DNA of 7,799 nucleotides, from NCBI GenBank assembly GCA_910584935.1, contig CAJUDU010000093.1, positions 1-7,799 of the forward strand. Direction: 5' to 3'. The number at the start of each line of letters is the position of its first letter. The first letter of the stretch is position 1. This DNA is from an uncultured Butyricicoccus sp. GTDB taxonomy: Bacteria; Bacillota; Clostridia; Oscillospirales; Butyricicoccaceae. Shown piece by piece: positions 1 to 6,603 of the stretch. The translations under genes were made by a program, and so were the position numbers. The notes below the pieces were generated by a model. It saw only the letters and a list, made by a program, of their open reading frames with translations. It had not been told where the DNA came from and made no database searches.

Positions 1-3
1 TAT

Positions 4-577
4 TTATATTATATCACATTTTTGCGGATTTCGCATTATGCGGTATTGCCCTAACCCTGTAATCTTTTTTGCCTGCTTGTTCAGCGTTACCATAAAGAAA
101 TACATAATCGCCGACATTCCGCCACAAATAAAACCGATTGTATTGATACCACTCATTGCGGACTGCCCATTCACAAGCACAATGCCCACTATAACAACAA
201 GGAAACCGATTATTTTGGGGACAGTAAGTTTTTCCTTGAAAATTAACGGAGATAAAATCATCACAATCACTGGGCCACAATAATAAAGGAGAGAGGAAAT
301 TCCAACGCCTATCTGATGGTATGCTTCATACAGGAGCATCCAGCTTGTACCCATTGCAATGCCTGACAGCGTTATGAAAAGATAATCCTTTTTATCACTT
401 GTAATATGAAATTTCCCCTTTTTAAGCAGATATATTACAACCAATAACGCGCTGCCAATCAGTGTGCGCAGAAAAACAATCTCGTAGCTGTTCATTGCAA
501 TACGGCTTGCAACAATGCCATTTAGTCCAAAATAGCAATAGTGCTGACAGATATTTCAGTAATGCTTTCTTGTCCAT
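4..577 (-). pseudogene. EamA/DMT-family transporter, frameshifted and 3'-truncated
   Basis: Relic of a 10-TM drug/metabolite transporter (EamA family) of the inner membrane; substrate unknown. The natural start is the ATG at 575-577 (minus), preceded by a purine-rich GGGAGGGTGAAAAGGAAA region. About 16 codons in, the frame breaks: a T4 run (plus-strand A4 at about 520-523) where T3 would restore LLLFGLNGIVASRIA leading into the long downstream frame. That frame (from 495) carries hydrophobic segments of the first EamA repeat, such as SSLLYYCGPVIVMILSPLIF, and the beginning of the second (GFICGGMSAIMYFFMVTLNK). After residues KKITGL (about position 50) similarity ends and a short unrelated tail runs to TAA at 4-6. 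Restored length is about 190 residues against about 290-300 for the family, so TM7-10 are gone. The family call is confident; loss of function is inferred from both lesions. Confidence 0.82.
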
Positions 578-613
578 TTTCCTTTTCACCCTCCCCCGTA
601 GTTTATTGCGTTA

Positions 614-642
614 ATTATATCATAGGATGATTGCCGCATCAA
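614..642 (-). promoter_or_regulatory. Sigma-A-type promoter of the EamA relic
   Basis: Read on the minus strand: TTGATG (637-642), a 17-base spacer, then a perfect TATAAT (614-619). It lies about 37 bases before the EamA ATG, the expected place. It appears intact although its gene is broken. Confidence 0.65.
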
Positions 643-727
643 TCTGATTTTGCAGCATACAGCGGAATGATACCATTTCCATGAAAAAGAACGAAGGTTT
701 TTTCCTGTTCCGCATTCCGTATTTTTA

Positions 728-736
728 TGTTATAAT
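728..736 (+). promoter_or_regulatory. Extended -10 promoter upstream of the thioesterase-mutY operon
   Basis: TGTTATAAT (TGn + perfect TATAAT) on the plus strand. The -35 position (about 708-713, TTCCGC) is poor, which an extended -10 can tolerate. Transcription would start near 743, run through the GNAT fragment and reach the thioesterase gene about 200 bases on. No better promoter is visible nearer to the thioesterase. The promoter may originally have served the deleted acetyltransferase gene. Confidence 0.5.
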
Positions 737-780
737 AATGGCAATGCCCTGCAAAACCGGTAAATAAACAAAACCCGCTT

Positions 781-879
781 GCCCACGGCTTTTATGAACA
801 CATGGGTTTTTCGGTATATGCACATACAGACCTTGATGAACAGGACAACCCTTATCCGCTTTTATATCTGCGCCGATAG
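781..879 (+). pseudogene. C-terminal fragment of a GNAT acetyltransferase
   Basis: The frame through 787-879 encodes GFYEHMGFSVYAHTDLDEQD and then NPYPLLYLRR before TAG. A(H)GFYEHMGF is the typical end-of-domain signature of GNAT N-acetyltransferases (pattern A..FYEK.GF), followed by the last strand (YPLLYLRR). Only about 30 residues remain of a family usually 140-180 long. The frame is closed upstream by TAA at 736-738 and has no start codon before the motif, so the acetyl-CoA-binding part is missing. It is most simply an internal deletion joining an old promoter region to the gene's 3' end. An overlapping frame from about 779 is a chance ORF. Confidence 0.62.
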
Positions 880-924
880 ATGCACCATTTTATCAAACAA
901 TTTGACCTTTTTCATTCTAATTGT

Positions 925-929
925 GGAGG
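925..929 (+). promoter_or_regulatory. Shine-Dalgarno that fixes the thioesterase start
   Basis: GGAGG, 9 bases before ATG 939. It rules out the TTG at 921, which would put the ribosome site inside the coding frame. Confidence 0.8.
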
Positions 930-938
930 ACTTTTTTT

Positions 939-1352
939 ATGGGCGATATTTTACAACACCTGAAAGCACGCCATGAGCATGGCAAATACCATCAGCTGCA
1001 TGGCTTACAAATCCTATCCCTTTCCGATGGTTATGCCGAAGTATTTATGCCCCCCAGCCCCAATATCCTAAATCCCCTTGGCAATGTTCATGGCGGTGCA
1101 ATCTATACGCTGTGCGATGTTGCCGCTGGGACTGCTGCCGCCTCCCGCGGGCGAGTCGGCGTTACCCTCAGCAGCAGTATGTCATATCTGCGCCCTGGGC
1201 ACCGTGAGGAAGGTCTGCTTGCCAAAACACAGGAACTCAAAAATGGGCGCACAACCGCTGTATACAGCGTTGATGTGTATCAGGGCAGCCGTTTGATTGC
1301 CAATGGACAATTTACCATGTATTTCACCGGTGAAACCTTGGAAGTGCAATGA
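939..1352 (+). CDS. PaaI-family hotdog-fold thioesterase
   Basis: A 137-residue single hotdog-domain protein, presumably a soluble acyl-CoA thioesterase; the natural acyl-CoA is unknown. The diagnostic signature is NPLGNVHGGAIYTLCDVAAG: Asn45, His51-Gly52-Gly53 (thioester binding and oxyanion region) and acidic Asp60 on the central helix, the usual catalytic residue of PaaI/YbgC-like members. The later strands (TLSSSMSYLRPG and LIANGQFTMYF) also fit, and the length is normal for the family. The start is the ATG at 939. It is the first gene of a tight cluster; its stop overlaps the mutY start in ATGA. Linkage to DNA repair suggests co-transcription rather than a shared pathway. The family is sure, the substrate is not. 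Confidence 0.88.
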   Translation: MGDILQHLKARHEHGKYHQLHGLQILSLSDGYAEVFMPPSPNILNPLGNVHGGAIYTLCDVAAGTAAASRGRVGVTLSSSMSYLRPGHREEGLLAKTQELKNGRTTAVYSVDVYQGSRLIANGQFTMYFTGETLEVQ

Positions 1353-2395
1353 AAACTTTACCCAATATTTTGTGCCGCTGGTTCACCGAAAATAAACGGG
1401 ATTTGCCTTGGCGGCAGGATAAAAACCCCTATCATATTTGGCTAAGCGAAATCATGCTTCAGCAAACCCGTGTGGAAGCGGTTATCCCCTATTATGAACG
1501 TTTTCTTGCCGCCTGTCCGACGGTACATGACCTCGCCGCCCTGGAGGAGCAAAAACTGCTGAAGCTGTGGGAAGGACTTGGTTATTACAGCCGTGCCCGC
1601 AACCTGCAAAAAGCTGCCTGTATCCTTTGCGAACAATATGGGGGCATTTTCCCAGCGGATTTCCATGCGCTGCACAGCCTGCCTGGCATCGGTGATTATA
1701 CGGCTGGCGCAATCGGTTCGATTGCGTTTGACTTGCCTGTCCCGGCTGTGGATGGCAATGTGTTACGGGTGATGGCACGCCTGTCCGGCGACAGCCGCCC
1801 CATTGATGACCCAAAGGTCAAAAAAGATATTACTATGCAGGTTCAGCAGCTGTTGCCCGCCGGGCAAAGCGGCGATTTTAACCAGGCGCTGATGGAACTT
1901 GGCGCCACGGTCTGCCTGCCGCATGGCGCGCCAAAATGCCAAAGCTGTCCTGCTGCCAGCCTTTGCACCGCATTCCAGCAAGGGACTGCCTTATCCCTGC
2001 CAGCCCGCACCCCAAAAAAACCGCGGAAAATACAGCAGCGCACCATTCTCTTGCTGCACTGTCAGGGGAAAATTGCTGTGCGCCGCCGCCCTGCCAAGGG
2101 GCTGCTTGCTGGGCTATGGGAATTGCCCGCATACGAGGGCGTACTGTCCCCAGACGCCCTCCGGCAGGCACTTGCACAAGATGGCTTTTCCGTCCGGGAG
2201 ATTTTGTCCCTGCGTCCCGCAAAGCATATCTTCACCCATATTGAATGGCATATGGCGGGTTATGATATCGCACTAAATGCCTGTCCGGATGGGTTTACTT
2301 GGGCAACGCCCCATGAACTTCGCGGCGCATACGCATTACCCTCAGCATTCCGCCCATTTTTACAGACATTGGAGGACAATCCGGATGGATTATGA
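1349..2395 (+). CDS. mutY: A/G-specific adenine DNA glycosylase MutY
   Basis: Base-excision-repair enzyme that removes adenine mispaired with 8-oxoguanine. At 348 residues it is full length. Seen in order: the N-terminal six-helix-barrel region with WLSEIMLQQT (catalytic Glu34, aligning with E. coli Glu37); the helix-hairpin-helix LPGIGDYTAGAIGS (111-124); PAVDGNVLRV with catalytic Asp135, exactly 101 residues after Glu34 as in E. coli; the [4Fe-4S] cysteines C189, C197, C200 and C206; and a C-terminal NUDIX-like 8-oxoG recognition domain from about 228 (RTILLLH..., GLLAGLWELPAYEG, later FTHIEWHM). The first cysteine spacing is C-X7-C rather than the C-X6-C of E. coli. The ATG lies within the thioesterase stop (ATGA) with only a weak GGAAG before it, so translational coupling is likely. 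Its 3' end overlaps the next glycosylase gene by 11 bases. Confidence 0.96.
   Translation: MKTLPNILCRWFTENKRDLPWRQDKNPYHIWLSEIMLQQTRVEAVIPYYERFLAACPTVHDLAALEEQKLLKLWEGLGYYSRARNLQKAACILCEQYGGIFPADFHALHSLPGIGDYTAGAIGSIAFDLPVPAVDGNVLRVMARLSGDSRPIDDPKVKKDITMQVQQLLPAGQSGDFNQALMELGATVCLPHGAPKCQSCPAASLCTAFQQGTALSLPARTPKKPRKIQQRTILLLHCQGKIAVRRRPAKGLLAGLWELPAYEGVLSPDALRQALAQDGFSVREILSLRPAKHIFTHIEWHMAGYDIALNACPDGFTWATPHELRGAYALPSAFRPFLQTLEDNPDGL
2371..2375 (+). promoter_or_regulatory. Shine-Dalgarno that fixes the hypoxanthine glycosylase start
   Basis: GGAGG inside the end of mutY, 9 bases before ATG 2385. The open frame extends upstream to 2277, but no ribosome site supports the longer form. Confidence 0.75.
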
Positions 2396-2885
2396 AACAG
2401 TATACCATACCTTTGGCCCTTTATATGATGAAAATTCTGAAGTGCTAATCCTTGGGTCTATCCCCAGCCCCAAATCCCGTGAAGTAAACTTTTTTTATGG
2501 GCACCCGCAAAACCGGTTTTGGCGGGTGCTTGCTGCCGTTCTGCATGAGCCTGTGCCAGAAACCATTCCCGCAAAGCGGGAAATGGTGCTGCGCCACCAT
2601 ATTGCCATGTGGGATACCCTGGCTTCCTGTGAAATCCGCGGCGCTTCCGATGCCGCAATCCGCAACCCTGTGCCCAATGATATCGCTTCCTTGCTGCCAA
2701 AAACCAAAATTCATGTGGTGTTTTGCACAGGCGCAACCTCCCACAAGCTATATACCAAGCTATGCCAGCCCAAAACCGGCATTGCCGCTGTCAAGCTGCC
2801 TTCTACCAGCCCCGCAAATGCTGCCTGGACGCTGGAGCGGCTGACTGATGCTTATCAAGTGATTGCAAACGCCCTAGCGGTTTGA
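2385..2885 (+). CDS. DNA-deoxyinosine (hypoxanthine) glycosylase, UDG superfamily family 6
   Basis: A 166-residue protein of the uracil-DNA-glycosylase fold. The N-terminal signature is LILGSIPSPKSREVNFFYGH followed by PQNRFW (residues 21-46), matching the GSxPS...S...YYGHPxNxFW pattern of the HDG (family 6) enzymes. Asn43 in PQNRFW is the probable equivalent of the key asparagine in that family (by alignment from memory). WDTL (76-79), the FCTGATSHKLY strand-loop (113-123) and LPSTSPANA (138-146), the usual C-terminal DNA-contacting motif, complete the fold. Known members excise hypoxanthine, the deamination product of adenine. Start at ATG 2385, overlapping the mutY stop by 11 bases, so the two glycosylases are translated from the same message. 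The exact substrate (hypoxanthine or uracil) cannot be told from sequence alone. Confidence 0.88.
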   Translation: MDYETVYHTFGPLYDENSEVLILGSIPSPKSREVNFFYGHPQNRFWRVLAAVLHEPVPETIPAKREMVLRHHIAMWDTLASCEIRGASDAAIRNPVPNDIASLLPKTKIHVVFCTGATSHKLYTKLCQPKTGIAAVKLPSTSPANAAWTLERLTDAYQVIANALAV

Positions 2886-2897
2886 CTTTTTCTCTTC

Positions 2898-2928
2898 TTG
2901 TCTTTTTATCCGCCTGGGCGCATATGAT
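2898..2928 (+). promoter_or_regulatory. Weak candidate promoter before mntP
   Basis: TTGTCT (2898-2903) and TATGAT (2923-2928) with a long 19-base spacer. The spacing is poor, so mntP may instead be read from the upstream operon; no terminator separates them. Confidence 0.25.
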
Positions 2929-2963
2929 AGGATATCTTTCTTATCAAATGGAGGCATATCCTT

Positions 2964-3536
2964 ATGGGCTTTTGGGAAATTTTTTTGATTGCTGTCGGGC
3001 TTTCTATGGATGCGTTTGCTGTATCGGTCAGCAAAGGGCTGGCTGCCCCAAAACATCAGCGAAAAGGCGCATTGCTTTGCGGGCTTTGGTTTGGCGCCTT
3101 CCAAATGCTGATGCCTTTGGCGGGCTGTTTCCTTGGCACACATTTCACAGAATACATCTTGCCCGTTGACCATTGGGTTGCTTTTGCGCTGCTTGCCTGC
3201 ATTGGCGGGAATATGTGCTGGGATGCCTTTGGCGGGACGACTGAACACACAGACAGTTCTTATGCCCCTTCGCGGATGTTCCCGCTTGCGGTTGCAACTG
3301 CGATTGACGCGTTGGCTATCGGTGTGACACTTGCCGTTTTTGATACAGATATCATCGCGGCAGTTTTGCAAATTGGTATCACCACATTTTTGTTCTCTAT
3401 GGCTGGTGTGCGAATCGGCGCCCTGTTTGGGGAAAAATATGCTTCCCGTGCGCAAATTGCTGGCGGACTGCTGCTGGTCTGCATGGGACTGCATATTTTA
3501 AGCGAACATTTGGACATATTCCCTGCATTATACTGA
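2964..3536 (+). CDS. mntP: Manganese efflux pump MntP
   Basis: A 190-residue membrane protein of the MntP (former DUF204/YebN) family, which exports Mn2+ and protects against manganese excess. It shows the two-fold repeat: each half begins with a helix bearing an aspartate, VGLSMDAFAVSVSKG (Asp16) and ATAIDALAIGVTLAV (Asp115), the conserved metal-pathway acids. Six hydrophobic segments are visible, with a polar loop around residues 90-104. The length is normal. GGAGG at 2950-2954 lies 9 bases before the ATG. It sits 78 bases after the glycosylase gene on the same strand, and no terminator is seen between them. The 5' gap is too short for the yybP-ykoY Mn riboswitch that often precedes this gene. 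Confidence 0.93.
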   Translation: MGFWEIFLIAVGLSMDAFAVSVSKGLAAPKHQRKGALLCGLWFGAFQMLMPLAGCFLGTHFTEYILPVDHWVAFALLACIGGNMCWDAFGGTTEHTDSSYAPSRMFPLAVATAIDALAIGVTLAVFDTDIIAAVLQIGITTFLFSMAGVRIGALFGEKYASRAQIAGGLLLVCMGLHILSEHLDIFPALY

Positions 3537-3575
3537 TAATCCTGCCGATAAATTTGTATCATCTGCTGAAACAGC

Positions 3576-3604
3576 TTGAAATGCCGCGAAAAAAAGTGTA
3601 AAAT
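3576..3604 (+). promoter_or_regulatory. Sigma-A-type promoter of the antiporter gene
   Basis: TTGAAA (3576-3581), 17-base spacer, TAAAAT (3599-3604), each matching the consensus at 5 of 6 positions. It lies about 57 bases before the antiporter ATG. Confidence 0.65.
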
Positions 3605-3661
3605 GTAAACAGATTCTTAACAAGTTCCGTCATGGACGGGGGAAAAGGAGAAATTACAATT

Positions 3662-5158
3662 ATGAGCGGTACATTTTGGGCGGTTTTGCCACCCGTCATT
3701 GCAATCGCACTGGCTTTGCTGACCAAAGAAGTCTATTCTTCCTTGTTTATCGGCATTTTTGTCGGCGCACTGATGTTTACAGGGCTTAACCCACTGCACG
3801 CAGCCGAAACGACATTTGGCATTATGAGTGAAAAAGTTTCCGGCAATATGAATATTGTCTTATTTCTTGTCATGCTTGGCATTTTGGTTTCACTTATCAC
3901 CAAATCGGGCGCGTCCCGCGCCTATGGCGAATGGGCTGCACGCCGTATCAGTTCCCGCCGGGGCGCTGCGTTTGCAACCTCTGCACTGGGCGCGCTGATT
4001 TTTGTAGATGACTATTTCAACTGTTTGACGGTTGGCACAGTTATGCGCCCTATTACAGACCGCCAAAAAATTACCCGCGCAAAACTTGCCTATATCATTG
4101 ATGCCACTGCCGCACCGGTATGTATCATTGCACCGATTTCTTCCTGGGCAGCCGCAGTTTCCTCCTCGCTGCCAGAAGATACCCATGTCAATGGGTTTTC
4201 ACTGTTTTTACAGACAATCCCATTTAACTTTTACGCGCTGCTTACCCTTGCATTCCTCATCTGGGTATCTGCGACAAATATCGACTTCTTTGCAATGGGC
4301 AAATATAATGATACCATCCAAAAAAACGGCAAAGTCGATTCTACGGGTGAAGAATCCACCGTCATTGTCGGTTCTGGCCAAGTGAAAGACCTTTTGATCC
4401 CAATTTTGTTCCTGATCGCCACTTGTATCCTTGCCATGTATTATAATGGCGGCGGCTTTGAAGGCGCAGGGCTGATTGACGCATTTGCAAACTGCACCGC
4501 CGCAGATGCTTTGGTGCTCGGCTCTTTTGCAACTCTTGTTTTTACTTTTATTATGTATGTCCCCCGCGGCATTTTAACCTTTGGGCAGTTTTGTGAATCC
4601 TTTACCGAAGGATTTAAGGCAATGGTTCCTGCTATCTTTATTTTGACTTTTGCCTGGACGCTTTCTGGTATCTGCTCGGAAGATTTCCTGAATCTGCGCG
4701 GTTTTGTCGCTTCTTATATCACCGCTGACGCTGCAATTGGGATGTTTATGCCCGCAATTTTCTTTATTACAGCGCTTGGCATTGCGTTTGCAACCGGCAC
4801 ATCCTGGGGCACCTTTGGTATTTTAATTCCGGTTGCGTTTTCGATTTTCCCGGAGGCTTCCAGCCTAAATATGCTGACCATTACCATATCCGCCTGCCTT
4901 GCCGGCGCGGTTTGCGGCGACCATATCTCACCAATTTCTGATACAACAATTTTGGCATCTGCTGGGGCGCAATGCAACCATATCGACCATGTATCCACCC
5001 AAATCCCATATGCGATGACGGTTGCAGGGTTTTCCCTTGCGGGTTACCTTGCCGCTGGCGTCACAGGAAACGGCTGGATCGGGTTAGGCTTTGGCGCTGT
5101 GCTGCTGGCTGTGTTCGCGGTTGTGATGACTGGCAAATGTAAAAAACAGCAATCGTAA
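3662..5158 (+). CDS. NhaC-family Na+/H+ antiporter
   Basis: A 498-residue polytopic membrane protein of the NhaC ion-transporter family (Na_H_antiporter domain), expected to exchange Na+ for H+; related members handle other solutes, so the substrate is inferred. Recognised motifs: FWAVLPPVIAIALALLTKEV at the N terminus; the strongly conserved DDYFNCLTVGTVMRPITD (Asp116-Asp117 onward); AYIIDATAAPVCIIAPISSW; GTSWGTFGILIPV; and GDHISPISDTT from Gly419. About 11-12 hydrophobic segments are present and the length is normal. The frame is open from an ATG at 3632, but AAGGAG at 3645-3650, 11 bases before ATG 3662, favours the shorter start, which also places the first helix at the usual position. 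It is monocistronic, with its own promoter upstream and a strong terminator downstream. Confidence 0.92.
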   Translation: MSGTFWAVLPPVIAIALALLTKEVYSSLFIGIFVGALMFTGLNPLHAAETTFGIMSEKVSGNMNIVLFLVMLGILVSLITKSGASRAYGEWAARRISSRRGAAFATSALGALIFVDDYFNCLTVGTVMRPITDRQKITRAKLAYIIDATAAPVCIIAPISSWAAAVSSSLPEDTHVNGFSLFLQTIPFNFYALLTLAFLIWVSATNIDFFAMGKYNDTIQKNGKVDSTGEESTVIVGSGQVKDLLIPILFLIATCILAMYYNGGGFEGAGLIDAFANCTAADALVLGSFATLVFTFIMYVPRGILTFGQFCESFTEGFKAMVPAIFILTFAWTLSGICSEDFLNLRGFVASYITADAAIGMFMPAIFFITALGIAFATGTSWGTFGILIPVAFSIFPEASSLNMLTITISACLAGAVCGDHISPISDTTILASAGAQCNHIDHVSTQIPYAMTVAGFSLAGYLAAGVTGNGWIGLGFGAVLLAVFAVVMTGKCKKQQS

Positions 5159-5181
5159 ATTTCACATCATCCATATGAAAT

Positions 5182-5215
5182 ATGCTTCCTGCTTTGCTAC
5201 GGGGAGCATTTTTTT
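5182..5215 (+). terminator. Rho-independent terminator after the antiporter
   Basis: A 10-bp stem (5182-5191 with 5200-5209, including G-U pairs) closes an 8-base loop CTTTGCTA and runs into seven T (5209-5215). It lies 23 bases after the antiporter stop. Confidence 0.88.
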
Positions 5216-5356
5216 GCGAGGATTATTTTCACATCTCCGCATGGGTGTTATGGCTGCTATCCGTATATGATTACAAAATTTATATCAATTTATCTGGCTT
5301 TTTTGCATCATCCACGGTATACTGTTCATATACTGCGGAAACGGAGGCATATTGTC
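5216..5356 (+). promoter_or_regulatory. Leader of the CAP-domain gene; promoter not clearly resolved
   Basis: Gene-free stretch between terminator and ATG. TATACT boxes occur at 5318-5323 and 5329-5334 and TATGAT at 5266-5271, but none has a convincing -35 at the right distance; the first TATACT is the likeliest. GGAGG at 5343-5347 is the ribosome site, 9 bases before ATG 5357. Confidence 0.35.
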
Positions 5357-5944
5357 ATGGTAAAAAAAAGAATGCGTATTTTATTCCTATTGTTTGTGTC
5401 TGCCGCTTGTGTTGGCGCCGCCGCTTTGCATGGCGCCAGCCCTGTTATTTTGGAAAATGAAAAAGACATGGATCATATCCTGATTTCTGATGCACAAGTC
5501 CCGCTGGCAAATGCCCCCGGCACAAGCGTGGACTGGGAAAACACATTGACCGAAGCCCAACTTACAGAAGTGCAAGAAGTGTTACAGCTTGTCAATGAAG
5601 CACGTGCGGACGCAGGGGTTTCCCCTTTGGCATTAGACCCGATGCTTTGCAAAGCCGCGCAAGTCCGTGCCACGGAATGTATCACGACATTCAGCCATAC
5701 CCGTCCAGATGGCACTGCTTACAGCACTGCGTTATCTGAACAGGGCGTAAGCGCCAGTTACATCGGTGAAAATGTAGCAACCGGATATCAAAACGCACAA
5801 GCTGTGGTATCTGGCTGGATAAACTCTGAGGGGCACCGGGCAAATATCCTGAACGGCAATTATAAGCATATTGGCATTGGGATGGCAGAAAATGCAGGAA
5901 CTATTTACCGCGGCTATTCCTGGAGTCAACTGTTTACCGATTAA
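5357..5944 (+). CDS. Secreted CAP/SCP-domain protein
   Basis: A 195-residue extracytoplasmic protein. The N terminus has basic KKRMR, a hydrophobic core (LFLLFVSAACVGAAA) and an Ala-rich end near residue 27, a standard Sec signal peptide. A linker of about 45 residues leads to a CAP/SCP domain (about 72-193) like that of bacterial YkwD-type proteins. The four signature residues are present: His114 (FSHTRPDG), Glu138 (GENVA), Glu158 and His160 (WINSEGHRANILN). The last strand, YSWSQLF, ends the domain properly, so the protein is complete. The biochemical role of bacterial CAP proteins is mostly unknown; a cell-surface role is inferred. Cys98 and Cys108 could form a disulfide. Start chosen at ATG 5357 because of GGAGG; the open frame upstream to 5267 lacks a ribosome site and would bury the signal peptide. 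Confidence 0.9.
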   Translation: MVKKRMRILFLLFVSAACVGAAALHGASPVILENEKDMDHILISDAQVPLANAPGTSVDWENTLTEAQLTEVQEVLQLVNEARADAGVSPLALDPMLCKAAQVRATECITTFSHTRPDGTAYSTALSEQGVSASYIGENVATGYQNAQAVVSGWINSEGHRANILNGNYKHIGIGMAENAGTIYRGYSWSQLFTD

Positions 5945-6520
5945 GTTTAGAGGATTGATAAAACGGATACTGACACGCTTTTGTGGTCCTCCATACATGG
6001 AGAACACGCGGCTGGTATGTATATGTTTCCATGTCAATAGCTGCAAAGGCTTCTGCGCCCTCTCTCGGCTCGTCCAGGACCTTTACCTCTTTCATGCTGT
6101 CAACACGATGGGGAATGATTTTCTTCTTTTTACCATCATAGGGCAGCAGATAATAATTGTCTTCGTTAAGCGGCAGTTTGTAGGGACTGACTATGTAGGC
6201 GGCTCTCTTGCGGCGTTCCACTTGGGTATTTTGTCTTGAATTGTGTATTTCAAATATTTGAAGCTGGTTTTCTGCGGGGACTTGGGCTTGCCTTTCTCCC
6301 TGGCAGGCATATCCTGTTGTATTTTGCCGATGGTGGTCTTTACCCTATCACATAAAAAAACCTCCCGCTGTAATTCCTTGACCTGATATGTGCTGCAAAA
6401 TTCGGCTATTGTGGAGACAAGCTCTTTTGCCTTGGGCACGGAGATAAACTTTGCTGCGTGAACATATTCCGCCAGTAGACGTAAATCGTCAAATTTAAAT
6501 TGCCGGGATAGCAAGCAATA
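5945..6520 (-). pseudogene. WYL-domain transcriptional regulator relic, frameshifted
   Basis: Three consecutive minus-strand frames together give most of a WYL-family regulator (an HTH protein with a ligand-sensing WYL domain). Part 1 (6520 to about 6230): YCLLSRQFKFDDLRLLAEYV, AAKFISVPKAKELV, REVFLCDRVKT, then KTSFKYLKY. Part 2 (about 6228 to 6018): AAYIVSPYKLPLNEDNYYLL, the core WYL strand, and HRVDSMKEVKVLDEPREG. Part 3 (about 6016 to 5945): SRVFSMYGGPQKRVSIRFIN. Frame break 1 falls in an A4 run (6229-6232), where A5 would give DKNTQVERRKR; break 2 is near 6016-6018, where one base is in excess. The N-terminal DNA-binding HTH is absent, similarity ends at the CAP stop codon, and the C-terminal end of the WYL region is missing. 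Family assignment is firm; it cannot make a working regulator. Confidence 0.78.
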
Positions 6521-6529
6521 TTTTCCGCA

Positions 6530-6603
6530 CCGACCTCTCGCTGGCCCCGCCGTCTGCGACTCTGCGCCCTGTCGGTCAGGCCAGCGGCATTGTCCCATTC
6601 TTC
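6530..6603 (-). pseudogene. Probable read-on of the primase gene beyond its in-frame stop
   Basis: After the TAG at 6604-6606 the same minus-strand frame stays open for about 25 codons (EEWDNAAGLTDRAQ..., then Arg-rich). It reads like ordinary protein directly continuing HFIYE, so it is probably more of the primase gene. It stops making sense where WYL similarity starts in another frame (about 6520). Confidence 0.4.

Noticed and set aside
663..719. 7-bp inverted repeat CGGAATG/CATTCCG upstream of the operon promoter
   Set aside because: Short arms 43 bases apart; likely chance, though an operator cannot be excluded.
681..767. Small plus-strand ORF of 28 codons starting MKKNEGFF
   Set aside because: It has no ribosome site, lies across the -10 promoter and the GNAT break, and has no recognisable family.
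779..976. 65-residue plus-strand ORF over the GNAT fragment
   Set aside because: Wrong frame; the GNAT signature is in the neighbouring frame and this one overlaps the thioesterase start.
2886..2963. Possible yybP-ykoY manganese riboswitch before mntP
   Set aside because: The interval is only 78 bases and lacks the paired elements of that riboswitch.
5399..5412. Possible lipobox (SAAC) in the CAP protein signal peptide
   Set aside because: The -3 residue is Ser rather than Leu/Val/Ile and the hydrophobic stretch continues past the Cys; a normal Sec signal fits better.
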